Shown here: positions 32,915 through 37,974 of the stretch, one piece after another | Layout: each line of letters starts with the position of its first letter | Position numbering within the stretch: the first letter of the stretch is position 1 | Assembly (NCBI GenBank): GCA_030681835.1 | Contig: JAUXRN010000098.1 | Coordinates: 1-37,974, forward strand | Length of the DNA stretch: 37,974 bases | Direction: 5' to 3' | Source: Actinomycetota bacterium | GTDB taxonomy: Bacteria > Actinomycetota > Actinomycetes > S36-B12 | Made by a program: the position numbers and the translations under genes | The notes under the pieces: generated by a model | Told to the model about the DNA's origin: nothing | The model's input: the letters and a program-made list of their open reading frames with translations, nothing else | Databases searched by the model: none

Positions 32915-33621
32915 GGCTTCTCCACGTACACGACGAGGCTCTTGCCGATCAGGGGGTTCAGCGCCCGGTCCAGCAGGGACAGCACCGGCGGGTTGCGCAT
33001 GATCTGCCAGACCAGCACCTGGTGGTAGGCCCGGGCGAGGAGCCGGTCGGGGTTGTTGACGCCGCCGGCGCAGCGGATCCACCAGTAGGGCGAGTGCAAG
33101 GCGTGCGCATGCGAGGTGCCGCGCAGCATGAGCCCGGCGCGCTCGAGGCGGTCCTCGAGGTCGCGCTGGCGGTAGATCCGGATGTGGCCGCCCGGGATGT
33201 CGTGGTACTCGGTGCTGAGCTTCCAGTTGACCCGCTCGGGGAACTCGGTGGGCACGGTCACTGCCATGCGGCCACCGCGCCGCAGGACGCGGGCCAGTTC
33301 GGCGATCGCGCCGATGTCGTCGGGGATGTGCTCGAGCACCTCGGACGCGATGATGCGGTCGAACGCCCCGTCGGGGAACGGCAGCGCGAGCGCATCGCCC
33401 TGCACCGGCACCCCGACTCCTGGCGACGGCACCTCGCCCGCGTCCTGCATGGCGCCGACCATGTCGCGCACGCCCTTGAGCTCCCCGCCGTCGGCGTCGA
33501 AGGCGACCACCCGGGCACCGCGCCGCAGCGCGGCGAACGCGTGCCGGCCCGCGCCGCACCCCATGTCGAGCAGCAGGTCGCCCGAGCCGAGCCGCAGGCG
33601 GTCGAGGTCAGCGGTGAGCAC
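32911..33621 (-). CDS. Class I SAM-dependent methyltransferase (UbiE/Methyltransf_11 type)
   Basis: A 236-residue enzyme. Motif I LLLDMGCGAGRHAFAA, motif II VVAFDADGGELKGV, and FDRIIASEVLEHIPDDIGAI followed by LARVLRRGGRMAVTVP are classic Methyltransf_11. The C-terminal part, with HAHALHSPYWWIRC, is longer than the core fold and may bind a lipid or sugar acceptor. I start at GTG 33621, because GGGAGG lies six bases before it; the GTG at 33651 has no such site. The 14-base overlap with the glycosyltransferase and the GTGA overlap with the toroid gene make one operon. Confidence 0.82.
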   Translation of the reverse strand: MLTADLDRLRLGSGDLLLDMGCGAGRHAFAALRRGARVVAFDADGGELKGVRDMVGAMQDAGEVPSPGVGVPVQGDALALPFPDGAFDRIIASEVLEHIPDDIGAIAELARVLRRGGRMAVTVPTEFPERVNWKLSTEYHDIPGGHIRIYRQRDLEDRLERAGLMLRGTSHAHALHSPYWWIRCAGGVNNPDRLLARAYHQVLVWQIMRNPPVLSLLDRALNPLIGKSLVVYVEKP

Positions 33622-34924
33622 CGACGGCCTCCCTGCGGGCGTGAGCCGCACGGTGCTCGTCGAGCTCGGCCCGCCACATCTCGACGAGGCCGACAGCGTG
33701 CGCCCGCCAGGTGAAGCGTTCCAGCACGCGCAGGCGGCCGCGCTCGCCGAGGTGCGCGCGCTGCTGCGGGTCGGCGAGGACCTCGACGATCATCGCCGCC
33801 AGCGCGGACGGGTCGCCGGGGGCGACGGTCCGCGCGCTGTCGCGGTCCGGCCCGACGACCTCGGGCAGCGCGCCGCCCGTGGTCGCGACGACCGGGACCC
33901 CGCAGGCCATGGCCTCGACGGCCGGCAGCGAGAAGCCCTCGTACAGCGAGGGAACGACGGCTGCCTCCGCCTCCGCGTAGAGCTCGACGATCCGCTCGTC
34001 GGTGACCCCCGACACGAACTCGACGGCACCGTCGAGGCCGAGGCTCTCGATCAGCGCAGGGACGGCACTGCCTTCCTTGAGCCGGCCGATGACGACGAGG
34101 TGCGCGTCGGGGCGCTCGACCCTGGCCTTGGCGAGTGCCTCCAGCAGGATGCTCAGGCCCTTGAGTGGCACGTCGGCGCTCGCCGTGGTCATGAGTCGCC
34201 CGGGCACGCGGGCGATGTGCGGCATGGGCCGGAAGATCCGCTCGTCGACGCCGATCGGCACGACGGTCATGTGCTGGTCGGGCACGCCCATCTGCGCGGC
34301 GATGTCCCGGCGACTGGACTCCGACACCGTGACCACGCGCGGGATCCGAGGCGCGACCCGCAACTGCATGCGCAGGAAGCCGTACCAGCGTCGCATGGCC
34401 AGTCGACGGCGCAGCGTGGTCGCGTGCGCGATGTCGAGCTCGCGGTCAACGGTGATCGGGTGGTGGATGGTGGCCGTCACCGGAACGCCGTCTCGCATCA
34501 TGCCCAGCACGCCGGAGCCCAGGCACTGGTTGTCGTGGACGAGGTCGAAGTCCGCCCGGCGCGCGGCGATGAGCCGGCGGGCCCGCTGGCTGAACGCCCA
34601 AGGCTCGGGGAACCCGGCCAGGCACATGATGGCGAACTCGCGGGCGTCGATGCTGTCGCGGAACTCGCGCACGTGCGGCACCCGGAACGGGTCGGGCTGC
34701 CGGTACAGGTCCAGCCCGGGGACCTCGACCAGTTGCGCCGGATCGTCCAGGTGCGGCCACGGCTGCCCCGACAGCACCTCGAGGTGATGGCCGAGTGCGG
34801 CGACCTCGCGGGCGACGTACCGCGTATAGACGCCCTGGCCCCCGCAGTGCGGGTTGCCCCGGTAGACCAGCCACGCGATTCGCATGGGCTCGCCCGGCCC
34901 CGGGATCGGTCGTGGCGCGGACAT
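33608..34924 (-). CDS. GT4-family glycosyltransferase
   Basis: A 438-residue retaining GT-B glycosyltransferase. The N-terminal domain begins MRIAWLVYRGNPHCGGQGVY (from residue 14). TVSESSRRDIAAQMG and VPIGVDERIFRP mark the domain linker. The C-terminal nucleotide-sugar site is PSLYEGFSLPAVEAMACGVP with the E-x7-E motif, followed by VVATTGGALPEVVG. Start at ATG 34924, eight bases after a TAGGTT -10 box (34938-34933), so the mRNA would be almost leaderless; ATG 34885 is the alternative. First gene of a three-gene operon. The acceptor is unknown; transfer to a lipid is plausible given its partners. Confidence 0.85.
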   Translation of the reverse strand: MSAPRPIPGPGEPMRIAWLVYRGNPHCGGQGVYTRYVAREVAALGHHLEVLSGQPWPHLDDPAQLVEVPGLDLYRQPDPFRVPHVREFRDSIDAREFAIMCLAGFPEPWAFSQRARRLIAARRADFDLVHDNQCLGSGVLGMMRDGVPVTATIHHPITVDRELDIAHATTLRRRLAMRRWYGFLRMQLRVAPRIPRVVTVSESSRRDIAAQMGVPDQHMTVVPIGVDERIFRPMPHIARVPGRLMTTASADVPLKGLSILLEALAKARVERPDAHLVVIGRLKEGSAVPALIESLGLDGAVEFVSGVTDERIVELYAEAEAAVVPSLYEGFSLPAVEAMACGVPVVATTGGALPEVVGPDRDSARTVAPGDPSALAAMIVEVLADPQQRAHLGERGRLRVLERFTWRAHAVGLVEMWRAELDEHRAAHARREAVGAHR

Positions 34925-34964
34925 AGAAGCCGAACCTACCGGACAGTAACCAGCCGCCCCACGG

Positions 34965-36191
34965 CTACGCCCGAGCCCGCCTCCCGGCCAGGAACTCGCG
35001 CTCGGCCGCGTTCCCGGTCAGCGCCATCGCGGCGTCGTAGGCCGCCCGCGCCTCGTCGGGCCGGCCCAGCCGGGCCAGCAGGTCCGCGCGGACCGCGTGC
35101 AGCAAGTGGTAGTCGGCCAGGTCCAGCAGGTCGACCTCGCGCAGGGCATCCGCAGGGCCCTGCACCTCGCCCACCGCGACCGCGCGGTTGAGGGCGACAA
35201 CGGGCGACGGGGCCATGGCCATCAACTGGTCGTACAGCGCCAGCACCTGGCGCCAGTCGGTGTCGGTTGCCACGGCGGCGTCGCTGTGGACGGCCGCGAT
35301 GGCCGCCTGCACCTGGTACGACCCCGGCCGGCCCCGCCGCAGGCACCAGCGCACGATGTCCTGGCCCTCGGCGACGAGCGCGGCGTCCCACCGCGAGCGG
35401 TCCTGGTCCGGCAGTCGCACGAGCGCCCCGTCGCCGTCCGTCCTCGCCGCCCGACGTGACTCGGTGAGCAGCATGAGTGCCAGCAGGCCGCGCGCCTCCG
35501 GCTCGTCCGGCATGAGGTCGACGAGCAGCCGGCCGAGCCTGATCGCCTCCGCGGCGAGGTCGGCATCACCGAGCGCCGTACCCGTGCTGGCGACGTAGCC
35601 CTCGTTGAAGACGAGGTAGACGACCGACAGCACCGATCGGAGCCGGTCCGGCAGGTCGGCGTCGCGGGGGACGCGGTACGGGATGCCGGCCGCGGCGATC
35701 TTGTTCTTCGCGCGGACGATCCGCTGCGCCATCGTCGTCTCGTGGACGAGGAAGCACCGCGCGATCTGGTCGGTGCGCAGGCCCGCGATCATCCGCAGCG
35801 TCAGCGCCACCTGCGCCGCCGGGGACAGGGCCGGATGGCAGCAGGTGAACACCAGCCGCAGCCGGTCGTCGCGCACGGGGCCTACCTCCTGCGCCTCCTC
35901 GGGCGCGCTGAGCGCCCACGCCTGCTCGTGTCGCTGCTGCCGGGTGGACTCGCGCCGCAACCGGTCGATCGCTCGGTTGCGGGCGGTGGTGACGATCCAG
36001 CCCGCGGGGTTCGCCGGCACCCCGTCACGCGGCCAGGTGGCCAGCGCAGCAGCGAAGGCGTCCTGCACGGCCTCCTCGGCCAGACCCAGGTCGCCGAGGA
36101 TCCTCGTCAGCGTGGCGACCGCCCGGCCGTAGTCGTCCCGGAAGACGCGCTCGACGTCGGCGGCCGCCACCGAGGGCGACGCTGTGCTCAT
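34965..36191 (-). CDS. ECF42-like RNA polymerase sigma factor with C-terminal TPR-like domain
   Basis: A 408-residue sigma factor. Region 2 is at about 15-80 ([20 protein letters not shown] to [16 protein letters not shown]) and region 4 at about 115-170 ([40 protein letters not shown]). The C-terminal 220 or so residues (DUF6596, then TPR-like helices; [11 protein letters not shown] is the marker) are the hallmark of ECF42/SigJ-like 'anti-sigma-free' ECF factors. These are paired with DGPF/YCII proteins, and one starts with its stop overlapping here (ATGA). ATG 36191 is fixed by that overlap. The signal is unknown; the C-terminal domain is thought to control activity. Confidence 0.88.
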   Translation of the reverse strand: MSTASPSVAAADVERVFRDDYGRAVATLTRILGDLGLAEEAVQDAFAAALATWPRDGVPANPAGWIVTTARNRAIDRLRRESTRQQRHEQAWALSAPEEAQEVGPVRDDRLRLVFTCCHPALSPAAQVALTLRMIAGLRTDQIARCFLVHETTMAQRIVRAKNKIAAAGIPYRVPRDADLPDRLRSVLSVVYLVFNEGYVASTGTALGDADLAAEAIRLGRLLVDLMPDEPEARGLLALMLLTESRRAARTDGDGALVRLPDQDRSRWDAALVAEGQDIVRWCLRRGRPGSYQVQAAIAAVHSDAAVATDTDWRQVLALYDQLMAMAPSPVVALNRAVAVGEVQGPADALREVDLLDLADYHLLHAVRADLLARLGRPDEARAAYDAAMALTGNAAEREFLAGRRARA

Positions 36192-36535
36192 TCCGACTGG
36201 AACGGCCGCACCTCGACGTCACCCCGGCACGCGACGGTCGCCTTCTCGGCCCACGTCGTCGCCTCGGCCTCGTCGGCCGCCTCGATGACCCAGAAGCCGC
36301 CGATGTGCTCCTTGGACTCCAGGTACGGGCCGTCGGTGTGCTGCAGGACGCCGTCCCGCACCCGCACGACGGACGCCGTGCTCGCCGGCATCAGCCCGCC
36401 GGCGAACACCCACACGCCGCTTTGCCGCATCTCCTCGTTCAGCACCCCGGTGTCGGCGAAGGCGCGCTCCATCTCCTCCGGATTGGCGTACGGGCTCTCG
36501 CCGGTGCCGTGCACGGACAGCAGGAACTGGGTCAT
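36188..36535 (-). CDS. YCII/DGPF-domain protein 1
   Basis: A 115-residue ferredoxin-like protein ([20 protein letters not shown]) with the diagnostic DGPY loop ([20 protein letters not shown]). The DGPF/YCII fold binds small ligands or forms oligomers in ECF42 modules. The start ATG 36535 has GGAGAGG before it. The stop overlaps the sigma factor start. A second homologue lies 98 bases upstream at 36634-36990 on the same strand. Confidence 0.85.
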   Translation of the reverse strand: MTQFLLSVHGTGESPYANPEEMERAFADTGVLNEEMRQSGVWVFAGGLMPASTASVVRVRDGVLQHTDGPYLESKEHIGGFWVIEAADEAEATTWAEKATVACRGDVEVRPFQSE

Positions 36536-36633
36536 GGTCTGGTCCTCTCCGAGGCCCGGCCGGTCCGGTGCCTCATCCCCTCGACGAACCCGTGCCCGCC
36601 GGATCGACATTTCGTGCGGACGCCATTCTGCGC

Positions 36634-36990
36634 TCAGCCGGTGCCGCCGTGCATGAAGGGCCGGACCTCGATCGGGGTCGTCGTAGCGCGTGACTGGGCG
36701 CTGGCCATCTCGACCGCCTCGTCGAGGTCGGCCGCCTCGATGACCGTGATCCCGCCGATCTGCTCCTTGGCCTCGATGAACGGCCCGTCCGTCAGGAGCA
36801 CCTCGCCGTCCCGGTCCACCACGGTGGTGGCGGTGGACGGGTCGTGCAGGCCGCCGCCGAAGACCCACGATCCGCGGGCCACCACGGCATCCCGCCAGGC
36901 ACCGACGTCGGCCATGATCCGCTGGAGCCGTTCGGGCTCGGGTTGCTGGGCGTCAGCGGGGTAGCACACCGACAGCAGGTACAGGGGCAT
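36634..36990 (-). CDS. YCII/DGPF-domain protein 2
   Basis: A 118-residue protein (MPLYLLSVCYPADAQQPEPE) with the full DGPF motif in VLLTDGPFIEAKEQIGGITV, then AADLDEAVEMA and EVRPF. It is a paralogue of the protein at 36188-36535 and first of the sigma module. I use ATG 36990 with GGAGGG six bases upstream; the same frame stays open far upstream but crosses tRNA-Gly antisense and the nucleotidyltransferase remnant. The 98-base gap to the next gene may hold a second promoter. Confidence 0.85.
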   Translation of the reverse strand: MPLYLLSVCYPADAQQPEPERLQRIMADVGAWRDAVVARGSWVFGGGLHDPSTATTVVDRDGEVLLTDGPFIEAKEQIGGITVIEAADLDEAVEMASAQSRATTTPIEVRPFMHGGTG

Positions 36991-37104
36991 CGTGCCCTCC
37001 AGGTTCGTCTCGGGTCGTCGATCGGGATCCGCGGATTGCGGCCCCAGTCTGACGACGAACGGGCCGGCCGGGAATCGACACGGGCTATCCTTGACCGGCA
37101 CCAC

Positions 37105-37178
37105 GCGGGTGTAGCTCAATGGCAGAGCCCCAGCCTTCCAAGCTGGCCATGCCGGTTCGATCCCGGTCACCCGCTCCA
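37105..37178 (+). tRNA. tRNA-Gly (anticodon UCC)
   Basis: A 74-base tRNA with encoded CCA: acceptor GCGGGTG/CACCCGC, D arm with GCTC/GAGC, anticodon stem CCAGC/GCTGG with loop CTTCCAA (anticodon TCC), and T arm CCGG-TTCGATC-CCGG. A TATCCT box at 37086-37091 lies 13 bases upstream, and is a fair -10 promoter element. Confidence 0.95.
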
Positions 37179-37180
37179 CG

Positions 37181-37470
37181 TCAGTGCTGGCGGGGCCGGC
37201 GAAAGTCCTCGAGTTGATGGATGTCGAGCATGTCCTGCTCGCGGCCCGAAGCTCCTTCATTCGAATCAGGTCCTCGTAGCCCACGACCCACACCGCCACT
37301 CCTCCAGCGTTCGCCCGGCGAGCCCTGGACTTCATCACGTCGAAATGGGCAGCACCTGGGACGTCGTTCAAGAAGTCGAGTGGCCCCGCATCCGTGTCCA
37401 TCGTGAACGACGCGCCGTTGCCGAGAACCCTGGGATCTGTCGGATCGATTCCCCGCTTCTCGGCGTCACT
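37181..37470 (-). pseudogene. Remnant of a nucleotidyltransferase gene (AbiEii/MNT-like), truncated and frameshifted
   Basis: From about 37465 the minus strand reads GIDPTDPRVLGNGASFTMDT, DAGPLDFLNDVPGA, VWVVGYEDLIRMKE. This is the C-terminal half of minimal-nucleotidyltransferase-like proteins of defence and toxin-antitoxin loci. After RMKE (37256-37250) the frame breaks. The next frame continues the family's ending: ASGREQDMLDIHQLEDF and RRPRQH, stop at 37181. One missing base (GAGCTTCGG for GAGGCTTCGG) explains it. The N-terminal half with the GSx-DxD catalytic site is absent, because the frame upstream belongs to the 37-codon ORF. It ends three bases from tRNA-Gly on the opposite strand. 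Confidence 0.7.
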
Positions 37471-37579
37471 CCGCCGTTTGCCCGGCGAGCTGCGAGGCAA
37501 AGGCGCAGATCCCGAAGGCAAGTTCGATGCGTTCGCCCGCTTCCCGGGCGAACTGCTCGTCCAAGGGTGATTCCTGCAT
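37466..37579 (-). CDS. 37-residue ORF beside the nucleotidyltransferase remnant
   Basis: ATG 37579 to TGA 37466 encodes MQESPLDEQFAREAGERIEL then a hydrophobic-amphipathic tail (AFGICAFASQLAG...). It overlaps the nucleotidyltransferase remnant by five bases. Its frame stays open about 30 codons further upstream without a good start, so it may be the end of a longer, broken gene. Size and position suit the partner gene usually found before such nucleotidyltransferases; that is inference. No clear ribosome-binding site. Confidence 0.35.
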   Translation of the reverse strand: MQESPLDEQFAREAGERIELAFGICAFASQLAGQTAE

Positions 37580-37653
37580 GCTTGGAGAGTACCGCCGCGT
37601 GGCGCGAGCCGTCGGGTCGTCGTCGTCGACGCAGACCACCGCCGAGATGCCTA

Positions 37654-37974
37654 TCAGTCCTGAGAATCCCGATCACCCAGGTCGACGTCGGCTGCCCGCA
37701 AGCCGCCGGGCACCTCGAAGACCGACGTCGGCGTGAAACCCTCGGCCGCACGTCCTCCGGTCAGCGCACCGCGCTCGCCGACCAGCCACGCGTGCGCCTC
37801 CCACGGGCCGCCCCCGGTTACCGCGCGCAGGCCGAGCACGACGACACCCGGCCGGCCCCGGCGGGTGAGCATGAACTGTCCGGTTGCGGCCTCGGCCAGG
37901 CAACTCGGGGTCCACGGCAGGTACTGCGCCCCCTTGGTCACCGCCCGGCTGACCCGGTACTCGACCGCGTCGGC
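37654..37974 (-). CDS. Lasso-peptide B2-like/transglutaminase-like cysteine protease domain, C-terminal part (cut by window edge)
   Basis: The frame is open from the right edge (ADAVEYRVSRAVTKG) to the stop at 37654, 106 codons. PSCLAEAATGQFMLTRRGRP holds the catalytic Cys and GGGPWEAHAWLVGERGAL the catalytic His. VLGLRAVTG lies between them, which is the pattern of the Transglut_core3/lasso peptide B2 family (leader peptidases that cut the precursor peptide). The segment GGRAAEGFTPTSVFEV follows, as in those proteins. Whether a precursor, B1 (PqqD-like) or cyclase gene lies beyond the edge cannot be seen. Stand-alone B2-like proteins also exist, so a lasso cluster is only one reading. Confidence 0.6.
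   Translation of the reverse strand, partial: ADAVEYRVSRAVTKGAQYLPWTPSCLAEAATGQFMLTRRGRPGVVVLGLRAVTGGGPWEAHAWLVGERGALTGGRAAEGFTPTSVFEVPGGLRAADVDLGDRDSQD

Noticed and set aside
36188-36868. Longer 226-codon version of the first DGPF protein
   Set aside because: The extra N-terminal part is the antisense-frame reading of the other DGPF gene; ATG 36535 has a good ribosome-binding site.
37466-37579. The 37-codon ORF as a lasso precursor peptide next to the B2-like gene
   Set aside because: It has no Thr at the penultimate leader position followed by a Gly/Ala/Ser core with Asp/Glu at 7-9, and it overlaps the nucleotidyltransferase remnant.

Overview
The window is high-GC DNA that reads as the chromosome of an actinomycete (Actinomycetota). 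The evidence is the gene order trigger factor - small membrane protein - clpP1 - clpP2, an IdeR/DtxR-type iron box, an ECF42-type sigma factor with DGPF/YCII partners, many GTG/TTG starts, and several genes whose TANNNT -10 box lies 6-8 bases from the start codon, as in leaderless transcripts. The genus cannot be fixed from the sequence alone.

Region 1 (1-10118) is part of a type IV pilus (T4P) locus. It holds the N-terminal part of the retraction ATPase PilT (minus), a translationally coupled pilM-pilN-pilO set (plus), and a convergent, tightly packed minus-strand set of three large minor pilins (PilV-, PilW- and PilX-like) ending in an unrecognised 278-residue protein. A secreted NlpC/P60 peptidase follows. 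Divergent from it at 10150 is a polytopic membrane protein with degenerate GGDEF and EAL domains, a plausible non-catalytic c-di-GMP reader for the pilus.

Region 2 (12915-18456) holds an L-2-hydroxyglutarate oxidase-like FAD enzyme, a nucleotide-sugar dehydrogenase and a CapD/FlaA1-like dehydratase (surface polysaccharide precursors). A GAF-LuxR regulator is coupled to the dehydratase, followed by the wreck of a mazEF toxin-antitoxin pair.

Region 3 (18490-26550) is the Clp proteolysis region: a secreted alpha/beta-hydrolase peptidase behind clpX, then clpP2, clpP1, a 62-residue membrane protein and trigger factor, all on the minus strand. clpX is split from clpP1P2 by a strongly structured non-coding stretch and two tandem GAF-LuxR genes on the opposite strand.

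Region 4 (26713-31807) holds a ChrA-like transporter, tRNA-Pro(UGG), a phosphoribosyltransferase, a secreted L,D-transpeptidase, the iron permease EfeU under a probable IdeR box, a DUF1801 protein and a methyltransferase.

Region 5 (31844-36990) contains two minus-strand operons: GT4 glycosyltransferase - methyltransferase - alpha/alpha-toroid protein, and two DGPF proteins with an ECF42-like sigma factor.

Region 6 (37105-37974) holds tRNA-Gly(UCC), the decayed remains of a nucleotidyltransferase gene with a 37-codon ORF beside it, and, cut by the window edge, a lasso-peptide B2-like/transglutaminase-like protein.
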